Positions 12,724 to 26,859 of a stretch of DNA of 64,000 bases are shown in pieces. Source of the stretch: Trichaptum fuscoviolaceum. Its lineage: Eukaryota > Basidiomycota > Agaricomycetes > Hymenochaetales > Trichaptaceae. The number at the start of each line of letters is the position of its first letter. The stretch's first letter is position 1. Made by a program: the position numbers and the translations under genes. The notes beneath the pieces are model-generated. The model searched no databases. It saw only the letters and a program-made list of their open reading frames with translations, and was not told the origin of the DNA. The stretch spans positions 2,401,424-2,465,423 of the forward strand of contig CAJSYZ010000001.1 of assembly GCA_910574455.1 (NCBI GenBank), given 5' to 3'.

Positions 12724-12761
12724 GAGTCACTGTATCGACACCGCCGACTTTGCCTGACTCA
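12724..12761 (+). promoter_or_regulatory. Gcn4/CPC1-type sites upstream of SER1
   Basis: TGACTCA at 12755-12761 is the exact general-amino-acid-control consensus, 117 bp upstream of the SER1 ATG. A second core, GAGTCA, lies on the opposite strand at 12724-12729. Amino-acid biosynthesis genes are the classic targets of Gcn4/CPC1, so control by amino-acid starvation is likely. Confidence 0.6.
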
Positions 12762-12877
12762 GTACGTCGATCTCATTGCCTCTCAACCGTCAATCAAGCA
12801 TCGTCGACATCAGGCCGCCACCAAACATTCGCGGGAACCTCTATCTGATAGCTGATAGCCTGCAGCTAGAGTGAGAG

Positions 12878-14229
12878 ATGGATCGCACGCAAGTCATCAA
12901 CTTTGGCGCCGGCCCATCCGCGCTGCCTGAGTCGGTGCTGGAAGACGCGACGAAGGCGCTACTCAACTTCCAGAACACGGGCATCGGCATCACAGAGATC
13001 TCGCACCGCTCGAAAGAATTCGGCGAGGTTGTCGCGCACCTCGAGCAGCTCATACGCACGCAGCTCGATGTCCCAGAGACGCACCACATCCTGTTCACCC
13101 AGGGCGGCGGCTCGCAGGCGTTCTCGAGCGTCGTGCTCAACATGCAGGCGCGCCACCGCTTGCTGCACCCGCACCTGACGGACGAGGAGCGCACGATGGA
13201 CTATGTCGTGACCGGGTCGTGGAGCAAGAAGGCGGCGGAGGAGGCGCGCAGGCTGGGCGGTGGACAGGTGAAGATCGTCGCGGACGGACGGGAACACTCG
13301 TCGGACAAGAAGAGCTTCGAAGGGATCCCTCCCCACGATGCATTCCAGTTCTCAGAGGACCCACTGCTCATATATTACTGCGAGAACGAGACGGTAGATG
13401 GTGTGCAGTTCTCTGCCGCAGAGGGCTCGGCGTCTGCTTTCCCGTACCATCTGCTGCCGCACAAGTATGGTAAAATACCACCCCCGCTCGTGGCTGACTA
13501 CTCCTCGTCGTTCATGTCACGCAAAATTCCGCGTCTGGTGGACCACGCGATTATCTTCGCAGGTGCACAGAAGAATATCGGGCCGTCTGGTTTGACAATA
13601 CTCATTGTCCGGGACGATTGCTTGGTCGATGTCGATGCAGCTGCAAAGATGGGTGCAACGCCCGTACCAATCACCCTTGCATACAAGACATATGCGGACT
13701 CGAAGAGCTTATACAATACCCCGCCTACGTTTGCCGTTTACGTTGCAATGTTGGTCCTAGAGCGCATGAAAGAGTCCGGTGGGCTGAGCGCTGTAGAAGA
13801 AATCAACAAACGGAAAGAAGAAAAGCTATATGCGGTTGTTAAGGAAGCGGAGGAGAAGGGGCTGTTTAGACTCAAAGTCAAGGAGGGCTCTCGTAGCTGG
13901 ATGAATGTTGTCTTCATAGGAAAGGATGCCGAAACTGAGCAAGCATTTCTCGAGGCCGGTGAAGCTGCGGGATTCAAAGCCATGAAGGGACACCGGTATG
14001 TCTCTACTTCAGTATGATCTTCTAATAATTAACACCTTGTCTTTCAGTTCGGTTGGAGGTCAGTCTCAATGAAATCTAGGAATCTAAAGTGCTGATTAGT
14101 TTTGCAGGTATTCGCATCTCAATATACAATGCAATATCAGAGCAGCAAGTGGACAGTGTAGTGTCGTTCATACGTCAATTCATTGAGCAGCCCCCGTCTG
14201 TAACAGATACATCACGGAATCGCGCCTGA
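12878..14229 (+). CDS. ser1: phosphoserine aminotransferase, 3 exons including an 11-nt microexon
   Basis: PLP enzyme that transaminates 3-phosphohydroxypyruvate with glutamate in serine biosynthesis (cytosol). Exons 12878-13995, 14048-14058 (only 11 nt) and 14108-14229 join in frame to give 416 residues, a little longer than typical. The start has the family signature VINFGAGPSALPESVLE, followed by TGIGITEISHRSKEF, FTQGGGSQAFSSV, VVTGSWSKKA and the PLP-lysine motif GAQKNIGPSG with Lys at residue 232; the end reads GHR-SVGG-IRISIYNAI, a conserved run that proves the microexon join. The TGACTCA box upstream fits amino-acid control. Confidence 0.96.
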
Positions 14230-15935
14230 GATTATGAATTTATTACGACCTCATAATAGAGTACCATACCTTATTAAGCATTGCCATTCCTAAAATGTGT
14301 TCTGGCCAGAATGTAATAGTTATTGACTTATTATCCTTACATAGTAATGAAATAATAGTTATTAATATAGTCTACAATTAAGTTAGAATATGTTGTTAAG
14401 GATTACATATATCCCACATGCAGATGTCAAAATAGCAATAATGCTGTCACACTAAGTACCAGTTTGGAATAGTAAGTCGGACATAATTAAACAAATATGG
14501 CAGGAACTCTTCAACTTACCGTGAGATCATAATGAAAGCACAATTTTTTGATAATAACTACCGGCTCGGGAGCTACAGAGTAACCGGTAGCTCGTCATAG
14601 CCCCACCGTGACGTCCCCGTGTGTTGTCGGAGACTGAATGTCCAAAAGTGGTTGTCTGGAGAAATTTTCTTTAAGTCCCCATTTTCGTCACTTAGCCCCC
14701 CCTCCACTGGCACGCTACGGCGCAAACACTTCGCGTGTTCGTCGTCTGAACTCTGTCGTGTACATCTTCGACACCGTTTTCAACAACAGCCAAGTTGCCT
14801 CCCGACAATGGATGACTTCTTTTCAGCCACGTCCTTACTCCGCCGTCGACGTCCACGACGATGACAACGTCAACCAGTTTCAAGTTGCCAAAGCCATTGC
14901 TGGAAGATTTAACTCCACCGACCGTCCCCTCTTCACCACAAGACTTACCCTTGCCCCTTCAACAACGACGACCGGTGTGGCGATAGAGAAACCCCACAGC
15001 GTCTCTGCTCCCTCGCCATCGACGCTGCTGAATGTCTGTCGGAGCGGATAGCAGCCAACCTTGTTACTGGTAACACCTCTCTCGCGCTTGACTTCGAGCT
15101 CAATGTACTCTAGTCTACTGGCGCCTACGCTCGATCTCACTGTTGTTTTGGCTGTGACATTGCATCAAGTCCTCGCAACACCAAACATACTCTTGGGTTC
15201 ATTGCTAGCCTCTTCTTCTGCAGAAGAAACAGCTTATGGTGCTATCTATCTTGCTCCAACTTGTCACCTTTGTCATCGCCTGTCTTACTTGTTTCTTGCT
15301 TTCTGGCTATCTTACGAGGAAGATGACAGTGCTGTATGATCTACCGAAGTCGGGTGCCTGCAACAGCTTTGAGTCGTCATGTCTCTCTGGGTCGACTACG
15401 CAACCCAGCTTGACTACCCGATGACACCCGGTGTTGCCCGATATAGAAATGCAAAATATAATATACCACCTTTTATCCTAATTTGATCTAAAAAGTAAAC
15501 AGGATTTAGTGAGTTCCCGGGGGCCTGGTTGCAATCACGAAGATAGTACATATTTGGACGAAGATTGCAAGGTTACTACAAGCTTGCCATAATAACTTGA
15601 TAATAGCTTGTAATAACATTATTTATTACAATAAGTCTACAATAGTCTAACTATATTGTAATTCTGCGAGAAATTACAATTTATTAAGTCGGTATTATCC
15701 GGAGGCCCTAATTTTTAATCATGTAGCAGTCGAATTTGCATAATAGCAATGCATTATTATCATTAATTATGCAGACTTGCAGCCTATGGTATCCTCAAGG
15801 CCAGCTTAGGGCAGGGACATTGCCAACTCCGACGCATTTTCGTGATGTAATTAGATATAAATTTGAGGACAATGTATAATTTTGATCTAGACTAAATATT
15901 GAACTATATATATTAAGTATGTGGATGTTTAACAA
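14230..15935. other. AT-rich spacer, possibly old repeat
   Basis: No gene is recognised. Two AT-rich blocks (about 14250-14540 and 15450-15930) share words such as AGTCTACAAT and flank a more GC-balanced middle (14590-15430) with open frames on both strands that give no recognisable protein. A small inverted repeat (GAGCTAC...GTAGCTC) lies near 14567-14595. The symmetrical AT-rich flanks could be remnants of a degraded mobile element, but I found no clean terminal repeats. Confidence 0.3.
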
Positions 15936-16031
15936 GTCACTTTGCCGGAGTGGTTAACGGGATCGCCTGCTACTTCAGTAGCTGAAAGCGGTTGTGCTTT
16001 GCACGCCAGAGTTCAAGTCTCTGAGGTGACG
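15936..16031 (+). tRNA. tRNA-Ser(GCT) with a 14-nt intron
   Basis: A full cloverleaf can be folded by hand. The acceptor stem GTCACTT pairs with AGGTGAC, the D-stem is CCG/CGG, the anticodon stem ATCGC pairs with GCGGT, the long class II variable arm is GTGC-TTT-GCAC, and the T-arm is CAGAG-TTCAAGT-CTCTG with discriminator G. The anticodon GCT is at 15969-15971, reading AGC/AGT serine codons. A 14-nt intron (15973-15986) sits at the canonical 37/38 position, and its GTAGC can pair with the anticodon loop GCTAC. A T-run at about 16034-16039 is the RNA polymerase III terminator. Confidence 0.92.
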
Positions 16032-16032
16032 A

Positions 16033-16039
16033 ATTTTTT
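16033..16039 (+). terminator. RNA polymerase III terminator
   Basis: A run of T residues starts two bases after the tRNA discriminator, as expected for Pol III termination; a second T-run follows about 5 bp later. Confidence 0.8.
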
Positions 16040-16272
16040 CAACCTTTTTTTCTTGCCTTTTTTGCTCATCTGAAAATTATCCTGCAACGGTTACGAAGGT
16101 CAGTGAAGACCAAAGTTTATACTATTGCAGTCCGTAATTTATTTTTTTGCTTCGGACTACTGTCAACATAGTGTATGGAAACCCAATTCGGTAGGGCTTT
16201 GCTATGACATGCTCAATTCTTACGCTCCCCTCGTTTTGATCCCTTGCCTGCCTACTAGGACAACTTGCTTCG

Positions 16273-17342
16273 ATGGGCAAGAAAGAACGAACGGCAGGAC
16301 CTACTTTGAGACGCAAGGGTCAAGATACTACACTAGCAGGTTCTTCAAAATCCAATGTTGTTGCAGATCCTCCGCAAATTCCTTCCTTTCCTCCCATCAA
16401 TCATAAGGACACCCTCATCAATGAAACTCTGGAAGCAGACCAGATAATCCTCATCCATGTCAGTATAGCATAGCCTCACGGTCTCCTCTGTCTGTGGATC
16501 CATCGTGGAAGAGATGCTCTGGCTGACGTATGGCTCATGTTATGGCAGGACGCATTTGATATCGAAGATTGCAGGCGATTCATCAAGTTCATAGATAGCC
16601 TTCCTCTGGAATTAACGCCACCGCCGAAGAAAGGAGAAGCCGAGAGGGTGAACCGTATGTCTTTCCGTTTTATTCGAACGTTGTGCGGGGACTCTGAATT
16701 TCAGAACAGATCGAATTTCAATCCCATCAAGGCCCTTCGCAGACGAGCTTTTCGCCGTTCTAAGTCCTCATCTACCGGCATTTCCATACCCACCGTCTCA
16801 AGTAACTGTGAAGAAGAAGGTGGCGGAACAGGAGGATGACTTAGCGGCACGGCCTGCTCATTCGTTCAACTCGAATATACGTCTCTACAAATATACAGAA
16901 GGCCAGCATTTCGGCTGTCATTACGACGATTGGTGTAGGGATGAAGACACTGGCGCACATTCGGAGTGGACACTTCTGATTTATCTTAGTGGAGAGGAAG
17001 ATGGTGTCGTCGGTGGTGAGGTCAGTTCTAGCGTTTACCATCTGATAAACCTATGGAAGCTTTGCTCGGAAAAATATCTGATTTTTTTTGCTGATTTTCT
17101 CTTCTACAGACTATATTCTACAAGGGGAAGGGAAAGCGGAAACAGATCATAAAACCGCCTTTGCGCAGAGGTCTGGCACTTCTTCATCGGTGCGTGGTTC
17201 GAAAATTCCGTTGCAAAGTACTTTGCTGAGTCGGACTAAAAACATACGTAGGCACGGGCATGAATGTTTACTGCACGAAGGTGCATTAGTACAAAAAGGA
17301 ACAAAATACGTGCTTCGATCTGATGTCATGTTCATGAACTAG
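16273..17342 (+). CDS. 2-oxoglutarate/Fe(II)-dependent oxygenase, prolyl-4-hydroxylase-like, 5 exons
   Basis: Non-haem iron oxygenase of the P4Hc type; the substrate is unknown. Exons 16273-16458, 16549-16654, 16710-17020, 17110-17189 and 17252-17342 join in frame to give 257 residues. The acceptor for exon 3 is the second of two AGs (at 16709); only it restores the conserved run VNHRIS. Residues 1-50 are basic and polar, followed by a helical lead-in and then the jelly-roll core: RLYKYTEGQHFGCHYDDW gives the iron-binding H-x-D, LLIYLSGEEDGVVGGE and TIFYKGKGK are core strands, and RHGHECLLHEG supplies the distal His. The late basic residue RSD near the C-terminus is the expected 2OG contact. 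There is no signal peptide, so it is probably cytosolic or nuclear. Confidence 0.85.
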
Positions 17343-19250
17343 ACAACTATAGGTATGATTGCTAGGGTAAACTCCGCACAGAGTTAGTGTACGATTATAT
17401 GTATATGTATGAGATTGTAGGAATAAATAGTATGTTCACAGTTTAGGTTGATGAAAGGATGGATACGGGGCCTCTGCAGATTTAGCAAACTTGTTCGATC
17501 ACCTCTGTTTGTTGAAGATATCATGAAGACAATTCTTGACCCATGACTTTACTGATTCATTGTGTGTGCTTTGATTTGTAAGTAACATTTTGCAAAAGGG
17601 CTTCCGAGTCAGTTCTTCTGCTTAAGGCCGAGGACGAACGTAAATAAACTTGTCTTATCACCTCTTTCTTAACAAATGCATACACCAAAAAGGTCGTCTT
17701 TAGCATCGAATGTATACTCTGTAGTGACTGTAGACGCACCTTTGCTTTACAAAAAAGATAATGACCCTACCGAAAACTACAGCTCCAGTCTACTCGGGAT
17801 TAGACGGACGTCTACAAGCAACGGAAGCCCAGTAGGACGGTAAATCAAGGTCAAGACTGATGCTCGAAAAGCACAGTTATACTGCATATATACACAGATT
17901 GGTTGGAGGCAAGCGGGCGCCCCGGAAATGTGCCATAATATCTCGAGACTTGGTGAGTCAGCCTCACGCTCGAGGCACGGTGGCACATATCTGGGGCAAC
18001 TTGCACTATTCCCGCCAACCGGCCAACAGCTAATCCAGTCAGCTAACAAAGTGTCGAATTCCAAGTGGCCGAACAAAAACCAAGGACGAGTGACTGAATG
18101 TGAAGTCTCTGCTTCCGTGCCCAGCAGCTTTCCGACACAGGGAATCCAAATGGACACCGACACCTGTATCCCCGCTAAGTTCGAGACCATAGACCAGGAT
18201 CTGTTGCTCCGCATTTCAAACACGCATGGGTGCGTTCCCTTACCCGAGGGAGTCCCGGGCGGGGAACCGGATATGCACCATCATAACTGCAGGAGAGTAC
18301 CGCTTCCAAATCACCATCCAGAGAAGAGGTCGCAAAATGAAGAACGCCCCCGCGAATTGAGATAGGGTGCTTGTGGGTGGTAGATTCTGGAGAAGATGGA
18401 TGGTGTAGTCCCCTCTTTTATGCGACTTAGATTCCAATGTAGGCGGCTGACCAGTGGCTGGCGATAGACCCGCGGGCGACGTTCTAAATCGTGACTATAT
18501 ACGACGAGACTGGTTAATTCCACAACTGAACCATCCTCGCCTCAATTGAAGTTCGTATCTTCGGAGTCCTGCATATCAAGCAATCTTCCCTACTTCCCCT
18601 TAGACTGTGGATAGTGACTGATTGTATGCAATCATGAGACTGCGCACCGAGACGTTGTACAGAAGGAAGTGAGTACACCTTCAAAAGACTGATTCATAGA
18701 CTTGGGAGGGGCATTGTAAGAAACCTTTGCAATTGTCAGAATGGCTGTACACCTTCATGCGTCCACGCATACTCCTGGGGTATGATTCTCCCCACATATT
18801 ATTGCACCGGATGCCAATAGTGCTGTCTGTCTCCTGAGAATGTCGGCCGTCCATAGAGAATAATTGTAAGAGGTTTTGTAAAATTCTCTATAGCAATCTC
18901 AGAATGAGATCTTGCTAGTAATTCGTGGAACGGTGTCCTTATGGAAAGAACCTGGTCTTCATCGTACAATACTTGATCAGAAGCCGAACCCGAAGCGTGA
19001 TGCAGACGAAGAGACCAGCATGGCGTGTTTCAGCAACTCGCGCTATGCTTGTCAGATAGAACAGTAGGTGGGTGTAGTGTGTATGCAACTACATAGTTCG
19101 TGGTGGATAGATGGTAAGAAGCAAAACTATCATGACGTTCTAAAGACAACCACCTTAAAGTTCTCACGCTTGATGACTACTACACCACCGAGTGGGTGCA
19201 AGACCAAAGCCACTTGACTTCACTACTTACGACTGGAAGACCAATTGAAG
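17343..19250. other. intergenic stretch between oxygenase and CDC5
   Basis: About 1.9 kb in which I recognise no gene. The longest overlapping open frames (17777-18523 region, both strands) give no domain and no convincing splice structure. The last ~150 bp are the CDC5 promoter and leader. Confidence 0.4.
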
Positions 19251-22268
<3,018 letters not shown>

Positions 22269-22644
22269 TCTATTTTCTCTCGCTTGTGATGTATACTTAT
22301 CCTGATTTTGTGCTACCCTTTTTATATCTCCCGTGTATTACTTACCTCCCTCCGAAGCACTGCATGGTGCTGCGAATAATGCTTATGATATGATATGATA
22401 TGATATGATGTGATGTGACATTGGGGTTGACCTTAAGTTTGAAGAGATGCATGTGAGTGGTACGTGCAGTATGAATCCATAATCTGAGGGAAACTCGCAA
22501 GACAATATGTGTACTAAGGGTCTTATCCGACCCACGGAACAAATGTGTAATTCTGTAACACCAGATGGCTTTTATCTGAACACGGTAAAGGTCAATTGCA
22601 CGGTGTACAGACCACATAGTTTATCAATACGTACATCATTCACT
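22269..22644. other. 3' region of CDC5 with a small pentamer repeat
   Basis: This spacer carries a short imperfect tandem of GATAT/GATGT units at about 22386-22418. No gene is seen. Confidence 0.5.
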
Positions 22645-22990
22645 CTATAGATTGGTGAAGGATCGGATATGTTGGTTATGAAAGATAAAGAATGTTATAA
22701 CATCAAAAGCGGAAAACGGAGGAATTTTTCGAAGCCAAAGGGCAACAAGTATGCACAGGGGCTCTGCTCCATCGTTGTCCGCTAATCCCCCCAAGTTTGC
22801 TCCAGCCACAAGGCATGAGCAGGCACTGCCAATAAGTGCTCCCTTGTACACCAACGAGGTACGAGACAGTGTGACAGCTGATAAGACGATGGACAACTCT
22901 CCGAAGTAAGTCCCCTTCGAGGCAGGTTGCGCATGCAGTCCAGAACGAAAAAGGAAGCCCAGTGCGAATGCTACACAATGTCGCATACGA
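22645..22990 (-). pseudogene. RTA1-like gene remnant
   Basis: The minus-strand reading contains GFLFRSGLHAQPASKGTYFGELSIVLS, which lines up with the conserved GMRFGLHTNPDAKGTYIVEYLFIVLS of the intact RTA1-like gene 1 kb away. Upstream and downstream parts of the domain are missing or unrecognisable, and no spliced full-length model can be built. I read it as a decayed tandem paralogue. A minus-strand open frame at 23394-23600 (KVEDYPVLLQLPSRRNLDEF) may be another part of the same locus or unrelated. Confidence 0.55.
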
Positions 22991-23806
22991 GTCTAGAGGC
23001 AAGGGCCGAGTAAAGGGGTTGAATCCGATAACTAGATATGCCGTAGATCCCGTTCTCCGGTCGTATCATTGTCTCGCGAAGACGGCTGAGAGAAGAAAAA
23101 TTGTATTTACAGTCCAAGGACTTTTTGCGACGCTTGTCAATCCATTTCATGGTATATACCCAAACGAATTGCAAGGAGCATCTTTAGACTCTAAAATATG
23201 ATGGAAATTCCAGCAGTCCGACAAACCGATATAGACGCAGACACATACCGACTTCCAGATCAGACGCACAGACTGATGACAATTTCGGGAGCGCAAAGTA
23301 GTCATACAGCCAAGCGGCCAAAGAGATAGATTGTAGACATATGTGACTGTCTACCAACAGCCTTAAGTTGACAAGGCGGCGACAGACCTACACTCAGACG
23401 TTGAGAGAAGAGATTAAAGTCGATCTATTCGAGTCAGGAGTGGTGAGATCAAGCACCACCATGCTTGGATTTTTACTTTTCCAGATACTCGAAGCTAATT
23501 TGCGAGCCTCTGAGTCTGCACTTGATTGCATCTGAAACTCGTCCAGATTTCTCCGTGAAGGTAACTGCAAGAGAACCGGATAATCTTCGACTTTGAACAC
23601 CTCTCGAGATGGCCCGGAATCAAACCCTCCAATGACAAAGACACACGCGAAAGAGAAATGCTATATGGATTAAGATCACGATATGATTAATGGTATCATA
23701 TAATACACCCGAAAAACGACTACTAACGGCCGTCAGTGAAACGTTATGCTGATGCAGTGTACGAAAAAAACACGTACGACTCTAAGCACATGAAAGCTAA
23801 CAGAAG
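22991..23806. other. spacer between RTA1 remnant and RTA1-like gene
   Basis: No complete gene is recognised. It holds the isolated 68-codon minus-strand frame at 23394-23600, whose composition looks coding but which I cannot connect to any family. Confidence 0.35.
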
Positions 23807-25147
23807 CTAGGGATTCGGATTGGCGGACTTCTCAACTTGTGGCCCATCACTTTCACTATCTCTCGGCGAACCCGTCTTTTCTAGTCTGACAGTACGAGGG
23901 ATAAAGCGACCCGGCCAAAATGGGACATAAACTGATACGGCGATGAAAAGCGGAAGAGTATCCAGCCCGTAGAAGATGCCCTCGTCTGTTGCGAGAGGTC
24001 CCTTGAAGCCTTGTGACAGCTCGATCACACGAAACACTGAACGGACCTGGTAAGAAGATCGTGAATTAGATCATAGCGTTGCCTTATTTAAAAGAGTATT
24101 GCTCACTAGAATCCCAATACAGCTGACGAAGAGTGCAATGGCAAGGGCTCGCCAGTCTTTATACCAAGGCGTGCTAAGAGTTGTATCACGGCTCCATACT
24201 TCGGGACGATATGTTCTCACACGGTAGACGAAACGCAGATACATGAGGGTGAACAGAATAAACGAGAATAATTGAAGCACAAGACCCGCAAGGAATATCT
24301 ATAAGCACGATTAATACGACTACGAAAGCGAACTACGAGTGTTATTTGAGTGCTCACATTTGATCCCAACCTGTTGGTCTTGATATCGTTTGCCGCGATC
24401 GAAACTGCTCCGCCTACAGCCTATAACATGATTAGAATTCGTGAGGTATCCCATGCATAGCTCATATGACTCACCTGGATAAGGAAAGTGACTAAATCAG
24501 AACAAACGAACAACGGTGTAACACGTCGTGGTGAAATGACAAGGTGTTCAGGAGCGCCAAGATATACTGCAAGCCGGCCTAGAAGAACGTAGTCCGCTGC
24601 GATAAAAGCGCAAGGCTATTTATTATATTAATTTTATCTTCTATAGTAGGAACGTTTCTTTTACAAACCGAAAGCACGATGAACAAATATTCAACAATGT
24701 AGGTGCCTTTGGCGTCCGGATTTGTGTGGAGTCCAAAGCGCATCCCGAGGCCGATTGAGAAGGCTGAAACAATGCACGTTAGTTCTTAAGGAATGCCCGG
24801 ATCCTAATATCTATACACACTGAATATTCCTATCGTCATTGCTAACATCCATTTGGCTCCCCACTTCCACATGCTTGCAAGGTGGCAAATGCCACTAAAC
24901 AGATACAGACCTACGAAACGACTTAAGTCAGTGGATGAAAAATGCTGATACTGTGAGCTTTATACGAACCCACTGCAATACCAGTCAAAACATTTGACGG
25001 AATGTATTCCAAAGGGTTACAGGGATCGAGCTTGGGGCCCAGCTGCGGTTCGCAGAAACGTTGCATCTTTGCGGACGCAAACGAGGCAAGGCAGGAAAGA
25101 GTAAGGATGAAGGAGAGAAATGCCGGAGCATTAGGTGACTTGGCCAT
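23807..25147 (-). CDS. RTA1-like seven-transmembrane protein, 7 exons
   Basis: Member of the fungal RTA1/lipid-translocating-exporter-like membrane family (S. cerevisiae Rta1, Rsb1), linked to resistance to sterol-pathway drugs and sphingoid-base efflux. Exons: 24970-25147, 24821-24910, 24669-24763, 24475-24615, 24358-24420, 24107-24298 and 23807-24046. All joins are in frame and give 332 residues. The N-terminus has a hydrophobic, cleavable-looking segment (FLSFILTLSCLASFASA). The family signatures follow: YIPSN near the start, SIGLGMRFGLH, DAKGTYIVEYLFIVLSP, AADYVLLGRLAVYLGAPEH, SDLVTFLIQAVGG and RSVFRVIELSQGF. The C-tail is polar and cytosolic. A decayed relative lies just downstream. Confidence 0.9.
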
Positions 25148-26107
25148 GGTAGTTAGAGAGCAAGATGAAGGCTAGCGACTTGTTGACACGCATGGGGATT
25201 TTGTAGACGTGACGGATGGGCTCTCTTTCAAGTTGAACTCATTCCTCGCACTCGGCGATTTCGACCCTCGCGTTCGTGCCGACATTCTCGGCTGACTGCC
25301 TTTCAATTCAAGACATGGTTGCCGATTTGGGAAGTGTGCCTTGGGGTGGCCGCCAAGGCCGTTCTCAGTCAGCAAAGTTTTTTGTTCACAAGCACCTTTC
25401 TCTGTTTCCAGACCCGCCGCCTAACGCTATTCTCCTTTCTTCTCCCGCGACTGTGTGGTTTTACTCCAATTTACTGTGATGCTGAAATTGAAACATAATT
25501 GTGTACGGCGTTGCATTCACTGTCGTGTCACCCTGAGCCTGAGACAGAACTTCACAGTGAGGTTGGAAGATTTTCTTCAGGGGAAGGGAGTTTTCGAAGC
25601 ATGCAACCAGTCACCTAGTTCGGCCTCCAGTGGACAAGATATGACACTCGGGCTATCGATCTCAGCCTTGCCCGACATGTGTGCACCAAGAATATACTCC
25701 TGTGACCGACACATAAATGTGTAATGATGCCTGGTCTCACTCGTAGACTCGGAGATAAGCTCGATGCGAATGTGAAGCAATTGTTCGCAGGACTCGGTGC
25801 TTCCATGTGCGCAGGAGTCTCCTGGCTGTCTTTCCTGCGCCATGATTCTTCAAATGACGCTGGCATGCTAATGAAGGGACTGGTCAATATACATATACAT
25901 ATTAATAGTACCAAGATAAGACACCTTTTGAAAATGCGTATGCCTGGCTAGCTCATGACTTCATGAATCTCCGTAAACTCGAGACCAGCCGGAATCAAAG
26001 TTCGTTCACTAAAGTGCGCAGGGTAGAATGTTGTCGTATGAATGGTGGGGAATTATGAGTAGGTAGAACACGCGAAGGAAGAGATGATGCCAGTGTTGAA
26101 TGTTCAA
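25148..26107. other. spacer between RTA1-like gene and the transposon
   Basis: Holds the promoter of the RTA1-like gene (minus strand) and about 700 bp with no recognisable gene. It ends at the left terminus of the large element. Confidence 0.4.
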
Positions 26108-26140
26108 CATCAGGGAAACTACTTTTTGCTTAAGGCGACT
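26108..26140 (+). repeat. left terminal inverted repeat of the large element
   Basis: Begins CATCAGGGAA and continues through CTTTTTG-CTTAAGG. Compared with the reverse complement of 51412-51446, about 27 of 33 positions match with one indel; the first ten bases are identical. Confidence 0.65.
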
Positions 26141-26175
26141 GACGCGTCCTGACGCTGCCTTAAATGGACTGAAGG

Positions 26176-26237
26176 GTTGCTATGCCTGTCTGAAATCTAC
26201 TGATATGTTGCTATGCCTGTCTGAAATCAACTGATGG
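26176..26237 (+). repeat. 31-bp subterminal tandem repeat, two copies
   Basis: Copies at 26176-26206 and 26207-26237 both start GTTGCTATGCCTGTCTGAAAT and differ at three positions. They carry the CTGAAAT-nn-ACTGA motif that recurs near the right end (51290-51410), as expected for subterminal transposase-binding repeats. Confidence 0.75.
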
Positions 26238-26859
26238 CCTGAACACACTGAAATAAGCCAATTTTCAGGACACACTCAGTACGTCAGTACATCAGGAGGT
26301 CAGTCAAGCATAAGTAAAGACTAAGTACAAGCATGTACAATTCAAATGTCATAGTAAGTACAAATCAGTACACCAGTAATTCAGTACGCCAGTATTGTAG
26401 GCTGCGCGCTGCTTTCCTCTCGCCTTCGCTGATAAGGATGTTCATGCTTTTCGTTGTTGGCTGAGCGACTCAAGCACATTTGCCTTGTGCGCTTCGAGAA
26501 TTGTCCGACTTCCGCCCAAGTGGCATATTCTTCCTGACGCCTGAAACAATTGTCAAACATAAATTCCAGAGTTCTTACTACGGGTTTTCGGAGGACTCGG
26601 ACATACTATTTTCAATCTGTTCCGAAAGCAATTTCTCTCTTGTCCGATTGCGCACGTTCTGATCATTTTCCCTCAAGGTCCATGTTCTTGAATTACCCTC
26701 CACCTTGAATGGTCCGCCGTAGCCGCTCGTGTCAATTCTCGTCACCGCAACCTATCGATCTAGCTCTGCTTCTACATCCTTGAGAAGCAGATTGCCTCCG
26801 GTGGGAAGTGGGGGTAGATCTCGGTCTGGAAGTTGTTTGTTCAATAGGGAGTTTTGGTC

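Noticed and set aside
12903..13364. Arg/Ala-rich frames on both strands over SER1
   Set aside because: Shadows of a GC-rich exon of the real gene.
14230..15935. LTR retrotransposon or MITE in the AT-rich spacer
   Set aside because: Two AT-rich blocks share only short words; no terminal repeats, target duplication or retroelement protein could be seen.
17777..18523. Possible gene between the oxygenase and CDC5
   Set aside because: Overlapping frames on both strands without recognisable domain or consistent splice sites.
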